A DNA stretch of 64,000 bases from NCBI GenBank assembly GCA_039105265.1, contig JAPFFF010000002.1:5084001-5148000 (forward strand), written 5' to 3'. Below, piece by piece: positions 24,973 through 35,200 of the stretch; the first letter of the stretch is position 1, and each line of letters opens with the position of its first letter. Source of the stretch: Tritrichomonas musculus (lineage: Eukaryota > Parabasalia > Tritrichomonadida > Tritrichomonadidae). Both the position numbers and the translations under genes were made by a program. The notes under the pieces are model-generated. The model made no database searches and had not been told where the DNA came from. It worked only from the letters and a program-made list of their open reading frames with translations.

Positions 24973-26622
24973 ATGACGTTAGTTTTAGGAGAAGAAGTTA
25001 AAGATTATGAAAATGAAAATTATTATAAAATTGTAATAGGTAGAAATGGTTATTGTTTATATTGTTTTTTAGCTGATTTCAAATTACCTGATATATGTTT
25101 AAGTAAGGGTCAAGGAGTTATTAATTATCATCCTTGTTATTTTATTAGATTAACTACAGAAAAACTTCCTTCTATCATATTTGTAATAAGATATATTCAG
25201 GGAGTAGAATGTGTTGTTTTACTTAAAGATAGACAAGATTATTATAATGAATCTAGATTATTATATACAATAACTCTTAGTGATTTTATGGTTAAGTTTA
25301 AAACTGTAAATGTAGTAAGTAGAATGTATAAAACATCTGAATTACAATTTAAAGCAAAGTTATATGATGGAATAAATGATGATATCATTGAAAAATATGT
25401 TAGTAAATTATCTCAAAAATTAAAACAAAATAGTATTAAAGTTGAACCTCAATACTTTTATGAAATTCATTGGTATAGCAAATGTTGTTTTTATGAAGAT
25501 TATAGAAATAATACATTAGAACCTTTAGTTTATACTTGTTTATCACCAGAAGAACAGGAAGAAGAAGATAGAAGAAAAGAACAAGAAAGAATAGAAAAAG
25601 AAGAACAAGAAAGATTAATAAGAGAAGAACAAGAAAAACAAGATAAAAAAAGAAGAATAAGAGAAGAAAGAGAAAGAAAGAAACAAGAAGAAATAAATAA
25701 GATAGAAGCTGAAAAAGAAAGAAAAAGAAAATTACAAAGATTACATGATATAGAAAATGCTCCTAGAATGAATAAATTAACAGGTAAAATGTATTATCCT
25801 AATAATGAATTTGAAGAAGTTGATGTTGATAATGGACGTTGTATTGCTTTTGTTCGTAAAAGAAAGAATGTTGAAATTAATACAGATTTACATGATTTTC
25901 CAAATGAACAAACTGAATTAGATCTAGATTTAAATTTAAGCCCTAATCAAAATATAGTGTTTAACCCTAATAAATATAGAAAAACTGCTAAAGTCGCTAC
26001 GAGCTCTCGCGATGTAGAAAAAGTCACAAAAATAAATCAGCCTGTAAAACCCCCAAAACAAACAAGACCTAAAATGAAAAATATTCAACCTAAATCAACA
26101 AAATTATTAAGAGAAAGAATTGAAGCTATTAAAAATAAAAATAGAGTAGATATAGCAACAAGTCCTAATCATGAACTAATCGATAATAATAATGATAGTT
26201 TTATATTTGAGGAAGAGGAAGAGGAAGTCACTGCGAACTCTCGTGAAGCTGTGCCTGATAATGAAAACAATAATCATGAAATACAAATACAAACAAATAA
26301 TCAAAACAAAACATATGGAGGACGTTATATTCCAGCTCCTCCTACAATGAAAATATTAAGTGAAGAAGAAATTAGAAGAAGAAATATAGCTCAACAAACT
26401 AAATTAACAACAAAAGTCACTGCAAAAGCTAAACAAATTCAAAATAAACAAATCACTACAAACTCTCGTGAAGCACAAAAAGCACAACATCAACATACTC
26501 CTACAAAACAAACAGATATATCTAATGAAATTCCTCAAGCTCCTAAAGCAATTAAACAACAAAACAAAAATAAAAAAGTATATTCTCCTACTAGTTTAAA
26601 TGATTCTATATTGAATATTTAA
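24973..26622 (+). CDS. Maverick B coiled-coil/disordered protein (549 aa)
   Basis: A 549-residue protein starting MTLVLGEEVKDYENENYYKI. Residues 1-190 are folded and strand-rich with several Cys. Residues 195-260 are a highly charged Glu/Lys/Arg coiled coil. The rest is polar and probably disordered and holds three repeats of a short motif (ATSSRDV, TANSREA, TTNSREA), the first encoded by a GC-rich module also found in the opposite gene at 28931-28955. Probably a virion or scaffold protein; not identified. It is convergent with the 909-residue gene, with only 2 bp between the ends. Confidence 0.7.
   Translation: MTLVLGEEVKDYENENYYKIVIGRNGYCLYCFLADFKLPDICLSKGQGVINYHPCYFIRLTTEKLPSIIFVIRYIQGVECVVLLKDRQDYYNESRLLYTITLSDFMVKFKTVNVVSRMYKTSELQFKAKLYDGINDDIIEKYVSKLSQKLKQNSIKVEPQYFYEIHWYSKCCFYEDYRNNTLEPLVYTCLSPEEQEEEDRRKEQERIEKEEQERLIREEQEKQDKKRRIREERERKKQEEINKIEAEKERKRKLQRLHDIENAPRMNKLTGKMYYPNNEFEEVDVDNGRCIAFVRKRKNVEINTDLHDFPNEQTELDLDLNLSPNQNIVFNPNKYRKTAKVATSSRDVEKVTKINQPVKPPKQTRPKMKNIQPKSTKLLRERIEAIKNKNRVDIATSPNHELIDNNNDSFIFEEEEEEVTANSREAVPDNENNNHEIQIQTNNQNKTYGGRYIPAPPTMKILSEEEIRRRNIAQQTKLTTKVTAKAKQIQNKQITTNSREAQKAQHQHTPTKQTDISNEIPQAPKAIKQQNKNKKVYSPTSLNDSILNI
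25993..26018 (+). repeat. GC-rich coding module shared with the opposite-strand gene
   Basis: 25 bp identical to the reverse complement of 28931-28955, containing CGAGCTCTCG and TCGCGA palindromes. Degenerate copies lie at 26227-26250 and 26452-26475. All are translated in the same frame relative to the module (SSRDV/NSREA). Confidence 0.85.
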
Positions 26623-26624
26623 GT

Positions 26625-29354
26625 TTAATATTCATCTTCTATCTTATTAATATCATATTTAAATGCTTGAGCTTTACGTTCTATTTTTTGTTCATCATAC
26701 TTATTCTTATATTCTAAATATTTACTATTATCACCATATAACTTATTAATAATTTTTGTTACTTGTTTTTTATAAAAATCTTTATTGTATTTAATATTTT
26801 CTGGTGTTGAATTTATTATCTGTTCTTGAATAAGTTCTTGTATATTTTCATCATTAGGATTTTCAAGACAAAAGATTTGTTTAAAAATTAATAAGAATAA
26901 TCGACTTAAAATATTAGCAAATCCTTTATGCTGAAGATTATTCTTTTCAAGTTGTTCTACTAAAATTTCTCCTGTTTTTGTATCAACAATATCATCAATA
27001 TAAGCTTCTCTTAACTTTACTATTTTTGGTCCTACTCTTTCATTATAATCAGCTTTATGTTCACGTTTATAGTTTAACCAGGCTGGATAATTTAAGATTT
27101 TTCCTTTATATTTTGAACTTTTTTCTAGATCTCTTTTAGCACCTATATCAATAAGAATAACATACATAGCATTTGAAATTGATAAATAGTTCAAGAGTTT
27201 AGTAACTATTTTGTATTGAGGATATTCTATAATCCAGAAAAATTTCCATATATAAGAGAAGACAGATGACCAGTAACTTTGAGGAGATAATCTTTTACTG
27301 ATTCTAGGTTTTCCTAAACCTAAACTTGAATAATGTTTTCTATATTCTTTCATATGTTCATTTGCGTCAATATTATATTCTCCTTTTCTCCAGTTTACAT
27401 CATTTATATCTTTATTAAATTGTTCTGCTAACCAGGTGTTAAAAGGTTTTTCTTTTCTTTCAGCTTTACTTACAGTTGAAAGCCAAACTTTTTTATAAGG
27501 ACTAGCTCGAACAAGTTTATATCCATTAATTATTCTAGGAATTCCACGTTTATCAACTAAAACAACATCTTCAACACGATCTCCATTTAAATCAGTGATA
27601 GGTTTTCCAATAGGATCTTTTGCATTTGGCGGTAATAATCTATATCTAGGAACTCCATTTTCATCAACATGATTATGTGCATATTCTTGCGCTGTATCTC
27701 TAGCTGCTGCATTAGGAATATATTTAATTCTATAATTACCGTTAATAATGATATCTAGTAAATGATTGTTATAGAAAGAAATATTTCCTTCTGTTTCATT
27801 TACAAGATTTTCTACTTTAAATGTTTTTAATTTATCTGGTAAATCATCAATATCTCTATCAGATCTTTTTCCTCTTATTACAGAACTTTCTTCTTTTTTC
27901 ATAAGATCCTTAATATAATCTTTATCGGGCATATAAGTATTCTCATTATTAAGTACATTATAAGGTTTAAATAATTTTGATACTTGTTGATCAAATTCTA
28001 CTTCTTTTTCTTCAGGTTTTTTTGATTTACGAGGAGCTTTATATGCTGTTATAGATTTATTAAGATTATCAATTATATCATCTTCACTTTCATCAAAACC
28101 AAAATCAAAATCTTCATCATTAATACTATGTCCTATTGTTTCTTTTGGTGCTGAATCACTATCGGCCATTTTATTATCAAATAAAGTTTCATTTTCTAAA
28201 TCACTATTCATGTTATAAATTATTTCTCTATCTCCATTCTCTTTCAAATAATGAATCATTTTTTTTATTTGTTCTTTATTGTTAGGATCTTCATTTATAA
28301 TAGATTCTCTAATAAATTTATGTAATTCTAGTACATATTTTCTTACTCTTATATCTACTTCATCTTTTGGATTAATAGCACTATTATAATATTTATATAA
28401 GTCTTCAGCTGAAAACTCATCATTTAATAAATTAAGTTTCTGAAGTTGAGCAACATCTAAACGAACAACACTATTATATAAATTCATTAACTCTTGACCC
28501 TCAACACTATCATTTTCAACAATAGTTTTCATTGTTTTAACATTTGTTTGTCTTCTTTGATTTTCAAATTCTATTAGATTTGTTACATCATTTATGATTT
28601 TATCTGAGTCTTTATTTGTTAAATCAATATTTTTAGTTAAAGATTCTATAATTAATTTAATTTGTTTAGTATCTTTTTCATTAAATATTGTATATTTTTT
28701 AGGATCATCTGCTATACGATAGTATAAAAGAAGAGAATTTTTAACATCAGGTTCAAGAACAATTAAAGAACTTAAAATCTCTATATCATCATTATATCTA
28801 TTTCTATAATAATGATCTTGTTGTTCAGGTTCTTCTTCTTCTTCTAAATTAGGAACATTATCATTATCATTATCTATAACAACATCATCTTCATCTTCAA
28901 CAGAATTATAATCATTTATTTCATCATTATCTACATCGCGAGAGCTCGTAGCGACATTATCATTATCATCATCATCTTTATTTTTAGTTCTTTTAATTCT
29001 TTTAGCTTTTTCTAATAAATTAGACGGAATCTTTATTTTCTTACTTGGATCATATTTTACAGGAGGTTTTAATAAACTATTTATATCACTAAAATATTTT
29101 GCTTTTTCATTTAATATACTGTTTAATCTTGCTTTTTGATTACTTCCGCTATGTTTTGTATTAACAAATGTATTTTTGAAATCAATAAGTTTTTCATTAA
29201 CTTCAGGTTTATATTTATTGATATGTTCTAAACATTTCAGCATATTCAAAATAATTTTGTTATCAACATACGAATCATCTCTTAAATATTTAAACATTTT
29301 TCTATAATCTTCATCATCTGTTACTTTATTTATTTGTTTGTTTGTTATACTCAT
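26625..29354 (-). CDS. Large Maverick B protein, unknown (909 aa)
   Basis: A 909-residue protein starting MSITNKQINKVTDDEDYRKM. The first 450 residues are polar, with acidic runs (DDDDNDNVATSSRDVDNDE). Around residues 590-640 is a compact segment DLNGDRVEDVVLVDKRGIPR followed by IINGYKLVRASPYKK, an Asp-rich turn that could bind metal. A hydrophobic helical stretch follows (SVFSYIWKFFWIIEYPQYKI). The C-terminus is basic and helical. Its size and the absence of enzyme motifs suggest a structural or scaffold protein. It starts 14 bp from the divergent fibre-like gene. Confidence 0.7.
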   Translation of the reverse strand: MSITNKQINKVTDDEDYRKMFKYLRDDSYVDNKIILNMLKCLEHINKYKPEVNEKLIDFKNTFVNTKHSGSNQKARLNSILNEKAKYFSDINSLLKPPVKYDPSKKIKIPSNLLEKAKRIKRTKNKDDDDNDNVATSSRDVDNDEINDYNSVEDEDDVVIDNDNDNVPNLEEEEEPEQQDHYYRNRYNDDIEILSSLIVLEPDVKNSLLLYYRIADDPKKYTIFNEKDTKQIKLIIESLTKNIDLTNKDSDKIINDVTNLIEFENQRRQTNVKTMKTIVENDSVEGQELMNLYNSVVRLDVAQLQKLNLLNDEFSAEDLYKYYNSAINPKDEVDIRVRKYVLELHKFIRESIINEDPNNKEQIKKMIHYLKENGDREIIYNMNSDLENETLFDNKMADSDSAPKETIGHSINDEDFDFGFDESEDDIIDNLNKSITAYKAPRKSKKPEEKEVEFDQQVSKLFKPYNVLNNENTYMPDKDYIKDLMKKEESSVIRGKRSDRDIDDLPDKLKTFKVENLVNETEGNISFYNNHLLDIIINGNYRIKYIPNAAARDTAQEYAHNHVDENGVPRYRLLPPNAKDPIGKPITDLNGDRVEDVVLVDKRGIPRIINGYKLVRASPYKKVWLSTVSKAERKEKPFNTWLAEQFNKDINDVNWRKGEYNIDANEHMKEYRKHYSSLGLGKPRISKRLSPQSYWSSVFSYIWKFFWIIEYPQYKIVTKLLNYLSISNAMYVILIDIGAKRDLEKSSKYKGKILNYPAWLNYKREHKADYNERVGPKIVKLREAYIDDIVDTKTGEILVEQLEKNNLQHKGFANILSRLFLLIFKQIFCLENPNDENIQELIQEQIINSTPENIKYNKDFYKKQVTKIINKLYGDNSKYLEYKNKYDEQKIERKAQAFKYDINKIEDEY
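28931..28955 (-). repeat. GC-rich coding module (inverted copy)
   Basis: Reverse complement of 25993-26017, translated as ATSSRDV in the 909-residue protein. Confidence 0.85.
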
Positions 29355-29368
29355 TTATTACGTTATAA

Positions 29369-31861
29369 ATGTTTACAATAGAGCAAGCTGGCAGTATTAA
29401 GAAAGTTAATACAATTGATGAATTAATTATAGAATATATTAAGAAATATAGTTGTCAAGCGAATTTAGGATCAAATTCATTAAATGAAGAAAAAATAAAA
29501 GAATTGTTAAAACCTTATGCTTTAACTACAGATTTATTTGATTATGTAAAAGTTGAAGAAATTAATGATAAACAGGATAAACTAACATTTTCATCAACAA
29601 AAGAAGATTATGAAACTAACAAAGATTCAACAACAATAGTACCGACATTAAGTTTATTAAATCAGTTAGTTAATGATAAAAATAATAATCTCAATATAGT
29701 AAAGTACGATAATGAATTTGAATACGATGAATATAAATCGTTAAATTTAACATACTTTAATGAAACATTTGATGAAAAAGTATTAAGTATGAAATCATGT
29801 ATAAGTATGTATTATGATTTACGTGATAAATTATTATATGATAAACAAGATAAACTAGAATTTTCATCAACAAAAGAACACTATGAAACTAATAAAGAAT
29901 CTACTACAATAATACCAACATTATCATTAATAACTGAATTAATATCAAACAACAACAATAGTATTGAAATACTTAAAGATGAAACAATATATAATAACGA
30001 TAATGAAATATTCTTTAATAATATTCAAGAAGCTGCTAATGACAACAATGTTTTATCATCTCAATTAGCTATAAATTTCATATGGAAATATATTGAATAT
30101 ATGATTGAATTTCATGCTGTATTAAAAAATGAATTGACAAGAAGTTATAGATTTAATATTGAAGATTATGAAACACTAACTTTAAATAATATTGATAATG
30201 AAAAAGAATATGAAGTATTAAGTGAAAAATCATCATTAAAAATGTATTATAACTTACTAAATAAAATTAAAACCAAACAAGATTCATTAACAATATCAAC
30301 AACAAAAGAACACTATGAAACTAATAAAGAATCAACAACAATAGTTCCTAGTTTGAACTTAATAAATGAATTAATAAGTGAATGTGATAATAAAAATGAA
30401 GATGGTTCATTAACATTAAATTCAACAAATGATACTGTATTATCAGTGTTTTCTAATCATAAATATGGTCCTTCAATAAAATTGGGTGTTGATAATACAA
30501 ATTATGTACAAATACATTATAACACAAATAATCGAATATTCTTCTCATTAACAAATGATTCATTTTTGATGTATGATGGATCAGATCAATCACTTAATCT
30601 TTATTGTAAAGAATTTAAAATATTCAATGATAAACGAAATGACAATGCACATATTGATTTATTATTAGGTCTTGATAGTAAAAGGTGTATAAAATTACAC
30701 TATGATTATTCTTGGCCGACAGATCCTGATAGAAATATATTTATTAATTCTACAGATTTATCAATTGCTGAAGCTAAATTTATAACATTCACTAAAAATC
30801 AAAGTAGAAGTAAAACAGATAGTACAGATATTATTGATACTTTTACTACTACATTTGAAGATAATGTTAGTGTATTTGTTAATGATTTACGTAAAACAGA
30901 AACTGATAAATATTTAAGTGAATCAGAATGTAATAATAAATATGTTTCTAAAAATGATGATTCAACTATTACAGGTACATTGTCAATATTAGATGAAAAT
31001 GCTGCAAATTCATTAATATTTGGTAGAAGTTCAACTGAAAATGAAGCTGCAACATTAAGCTTTTTCGATAATTCAGGAGCTTTAGGAGTTGTTGGTAATG
31101 AAAATCTTATAAACTGGAATACAACAAATACAACTTTTTATAATAATATTGTATTATTTTATAGTAAATTAGAAATAGGAAGTAAAGAACCTAATGGATT
31201 ACTTGTTTATCAAGAAAATCCAAATTTATGTGAATCAAATATAGTTCTTGGTCTTAATTCAGCAAAATGTGCAAAAATACAATATTATAATCAAGGTAAT
31301 TTAGCTTATTATAGAATATTATTTGATAATTCAAACATATTTTCTTATGAAGTTTCTACATCAGGAAGAAATACAACAATTAACTCTAATTTAAATGTTA
31401 ACGGTAAAATTACATCAAATGGATCAAATACGATTACTCATTATTGTCCTATTGAGAATTCTTTGAATAATATTGATGATTTTATTATAGGAACTCCTGT
31501 TTACTTAACCGGAAAAGTATATAAACGAAAAGATGATAAATGGATAGAATCAAATGAAGATGATGTTATTGATTGTATATGTTCAGTTAAAACACAAGGA
31601 ATATGGAAAGAATATATTGGGATTTGTACACATATAGATAAAGAAAACAATTCAATCAAGTTTGCAACTCAAGGCGATTATCTTGTTCGTGTTACTGATT
31701 CTTCATGTTATAGTATAGGTGATGAAGTATTTATTGATGATGATAATAAGCTTAAGATTTTATCAGGTGAAACAGCAATAACATCAAAAATAAAAAGATT
31801 AACTGTAGGAATAGTAACATCAATTATAAACAAAAATATGTTAGCAGTTTTTAAATCTTAA
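29369..31861 (+). CDS. Fibre/adhesin-like Maverick protein with three head repeats (830 aa)
   Basis: An 830-residue protein starting MFTIEQAGSIKKVNTIDELI. It has three copies of a repeat of about 40 residues built on KQDKLxFSSTKExYETNKxSTTIVPxLSL (near residues 70, 165 and 310), alternating with helical linkers. Next come strand-rich blocks like those of phage tail fibres (LILGLDS, LEIGSKEPNGLLVYQENPN, LNVNGKITSNG). The C-terminal 130 residues (IIGTPVYLTGKVYKRKDDKW to the end) look like a receptor-binding or peptidase_G2-like tip domain. It may form a trimeric spike on the virion. No membrane segment is seen. Confidence 0.65.
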   Translation: MFTIEQAGSIKKVNTIDELIIEYIKKYSCQANLGSNSLNEEKIKELLKPYALTTDLFDYVKVEEINDKQDKLTFSSTKEDYETNKDSTTIVPTLSLLNQLVNDKNNNLNIVKYDNEFEYDEYKSLNLTYFNETFDEKVLSMKSCISMYYDLRDKLLYDKQDKLEFSSTKEHYETNKESTTIIPTLSLITELISNNNNSIEILKDETIYNNDNEIFFNNIQEAANDNNVLSSQLAINFIWKYIEYMIEFHAVLKNELTRSYRFNIEDYETLTLNNIDNEKEYEVLSEKSSLKMYYNLLNKIKTKQDSLTISTTKEHYETNKESTTIVPSLNLINELISECDNKNEDGSLTLNSTNDTVLSVFSNHKYGPSIKLGVDNTNYVQIHYNTNNRIFFSLTNDSFLMYDGSDQSLNLYCKEFKIFNDKRNDNAHIDLLLGLDSKRCIKLHYDYSWPTDPDRNIFINSTDLSIAEAKFITFTKNQSRSKTDSTDIIDTFTTTFEDNVSVFVNDLRKTETDKYLSESECNNKYVSKNDDSTITGTLSILDENAANSLIFGRSSTENEAATLSFFDNSGALGVVGNENLINWNTTNTTFYNNIVLFYSKLEIGSKEPNGLLVYQENPNLCESNIVLGLNSAKCAKIQYYNQGNLAYYRILFDNSNIFSYEVSTSGRNTTINSNLNVNGKITSNGSNTITHYCPIENSLNNIDDFIIGTPVYLTGKVYKRKDDKWIESNEDDVIDCICSVKTQGIWKEYIGICTHIDKENNSIKFATQGDYLVRVTDSSCYSIGDEVFIDDDNKLKILSGETAITSKIKRLTVGIVTSIINKNMLAVFKS

Positions 31862-32166
31862 ATATTAAGTTTATTAATTAATTTGTCTGTCATATAAATA
31901 GAAAGATTAATATCATATTTCTCTTTTAATTCTTTTCTAACATAACTTATCTGAGTATGTTTTGGTAGTTTAGCAATAATATTTTTAGTTTCTTCATTTT
32001 CAATATATTCTAATACTTGTTTTTGTTGTTCTTCATTTAAATACTTACTTTTATTAAAAATGTTATTTCTTTGTTTTGGTGTTTTTGGTTTTTCTTTCTC
32101 TTTCAATAATTCATTTAATAAGTTTTTGATTTCACTTAATTCTTTTAATATATCTTGATTAGACAT
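31858..32166 (-). CDS. Maverick B small coiled-coil protein (102 aa)
   Basis: A 102-residue protein starting MSNQDILKELSEIKNLLNEL. The N-terminal helix is heptad-patterned, the middle is basic (KPKTPKQRNNIFNKSKY), and the C-terminus is helical. The ending overlaps the stop of the convergent fibre gene by 4 bp. It lies just downstream of the polymerase gene, on the same strand. Possibly nucleic-acid binding; not identified. Confidence 0.55.
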   Translation of the reverse strand: MSNQDILKELSEIKNLLNELLKEKEKPKTPKQRNNIFNKSKYLNEEQQKQVLEYIENEETKNIIAKLPKHTQISYVRKELKEKYDINLSIYMTDKLINKLNI

Positions 32167-32218
32167 TATCAATTTGAATTAAAAATAAAAATAAAAAATA
32201 AAGTTTTTTAAAATTGAT

Positions 32219-35200
32219 TTATTGATTTATTAAATAATCATTAGCAGAAAGACCAAATATATAAGGAGCACAAGATTGATTTTCTAATACAATCATTTTA
32301 TTATGAAAAGCAGTTAAAGCGTTCTTATTTATAGTTACTTTACTCATTATATTATTTTTCATTTGAAGATTTATGTTTTGTCCTATTTTTACTGTTTGAT
32401 TCTTTAATATTTCATTATAATCTTCATATTCTATCTTATTCTTTTTTAGACTAACTCCTTTTAATTTTAATGATTTTGTTTGTTTATTGTTATTAAAGAT
32501 CGTATAGCATTTTGCACATAATGCAATTTGATTTTCACCATATTTTTCTACACATAATCCTAATATCTTCTTTTCATCATAAACATTATTTATATTAGGA
32601 TTAGGCATAAATTTGTAAATATGTTTGTTATAGAATTCATAATCTTTAATTATGTATTTGAATTCTTGATCTATATCTTTTGTTGAATCTCCTGAAACTG
32701 CAAAATAATATGAATCAGTATCAAGTGAAGTTAAATGAAACTTATTTGTATCTAAACATCTATTCATAAAATCGTAATAGAATGTAAGATAAACAAACTT
32801 AGCATTATCTAAAGTCCAAAATGATTCTTGTAAACAAGTTGTACAATGATAGTATTTAGGTTGTTGTTGTATTATAAATAAATCATCTTTTAACTGAGCA
32901 CCATTCATATAAGTTTGAGAAATAATATACTGATAAGCTTTGTTAGTATCGCAAATCTTTACTTTACAAAACTTTTCTGTATTTATTCCGTCATATCCAT
33001 ATGAACCATTCATACTTATCTTATAAAACTTTTCATTTCCTTTCTCTTTCTTTGAAATAATATCTTGTCTCTTTTTCATAAATGTAGTTACAAATTCATT
33101 AAAACCTGTATGTGCTTCATATAATGAAATAGATTTAACATCTTCTAAAATAAGTCCATGATCTAATAAAAACCATAAATAATAGTTAGAAAATGTCATA
33201 TACTGACCATAAGTATCTAATAACATAGTTAGTTTTCGTTCTTCTTTATTTAATGATGTTAGTTTGTGTTTTTCAAGATAATTATACATATAACTTCCTA
33301 TTACATTTTCTTCATTTTTAATCATAATATTTCTGAAAACAGGTGGAAAATTAATAAAGTAGTTAATCTTATTTTTAGGACATACTAGTTTAACTTCAGC
33401 TTTGAATAAATATTTTGGATTAGGTTGAAATCTTGTTTTGTTTGTTATGATATCTATTACTCTTTGTTTTGATTGTTTATCTTTAACTTCAATTCTTTTA
33501 ATAAATGAACCCGGCATAAACATAACTCCACCGTGATACTTATTAAAATCATGTTTTGTTGATGAAAATGAAGAAGGATATAAACTATTAAAATCTATTC
33601 CTAAAACATGAGTCATAATATTTTCAGTATCTTCACTTATTACTTTATTATTTTCAGAATCATATCTGAATTTATTAATATGAGTTTCTCCTTTAATATT
33701 ATATCTATGTTGAACATTTGATAATCCTCCTGTTATATTATTTCTTAAACTATAGTATTCTTGTTCATCATTTATTAAAGTAGGAAGATGTTTTAGTTTA
33801 CAATATTTCTTTAATTGAATTCTTAATCTTGTTATTTTTTCATCATTTCTCTTACGAAGTTTATTACATTCTATACAACATAGTTTACAGTTCTTTAATT
33901 CATGTCCTAAATCATTATCAATTCTATCTAATGTAGGCTTATTTTCACTAGTAAAATGTTCATCACATAAATAACAACAAGAATTCTCGTACATTTTCAT
34001 AAATTCATCATAATCAGAAACACTTATACATTTATCAAGATTTCTAGGTTTATCTTTATGTGTTTGATTATATTTTTGATCTTGTTTATAATAACTATCA
34101 CATTTATAGCGAAACCATTTTAATGAAGGTTTAAATGTATTTTCTTTATTAATTATTTCATATTTAGCATTTACATCAAAATCTTTATAAGCTAGAGCAT
34201 ATTTAATACAAGCTGAACATTTTGATAATGATAAGTTAGAAATCAGATCTACTTTATATTCAGCATTCATCTTTATTAAGTTATCTAAAGGTTTAATCAT
34301 CATTTCAACATCATTATCATTATATGCTAACAAATACGACCATCTATCTCTATAATTCTTACTATCTTTAACATATTCTTCATATTCTTCTTTTGTTAAA
34401 GGATTCTTTTGATTAAGATAGCTATAGAAATCATCATAGTTAAAAGGTTCAGATTTAGATAAAACTTCATTATAGTTTTCACTGTTAATAGCTTCATACG
34501 GAAATACTCCTTTATTACTATTATTTTCTCCTCCAAAATCTATTCCAAACTGTTTTAATGTTCCGCCAGCTACAAAAGATTGAGCATCAATAAACCTTAG
34601 TTTAGTATCATATTTTGATGAAACTAGAATAAATTGTTTTAATGATGATAATGTTCCTATTATGCTATTTGATTCAATTTTCCAGTGTTCAGCATTAAGA
34701 TACTGTTTAAATAAGTTACTATCAAATCTAGAAGAATTAAATCCAAAAACAGTTATAACATTGATATTAGAATCTATCTTTTCTGGAACACAAGAATACT
34801 GTTGTTTATCTTTATATACTGTTAATGATTGTTCAAATAACCAGTTTATCCAATTTATAATAAAGTCTTTACTATCTCTTAAACTAAAATTCTTTGTTAA
34901 TAATCCTTTAGCAGATTTAACACATGATGAAACTGATATAGGTATTAATCTAGAGTTAATTGTGGTTGATTTACTTGATTCTTTATTTATAATTTGTTCC
35001 ATAGTTTCAAAATCATAAGTTATATAATAAATATTAGGTTTCCATTCTATATCATAAGCTAAACAATATTCATAAACAGAATTATTAAGAATATGTGGAC
35101 AGTATGGAAGAGCTTCTTTAACGGGAACAAAATGTTTCTTAAACTTAGAATCACAATGTTTAACATGATCTTCGAATCTATATAAGTTTTGTTTACCATA

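Noticed and set aside
34662-35018. Plus-strand 118-residue frame opposite the polymerase gene
   Set aside because: Shadow frame; a similar shadow at 1438-1728 occurs only because the two polymerase copies are homologous.
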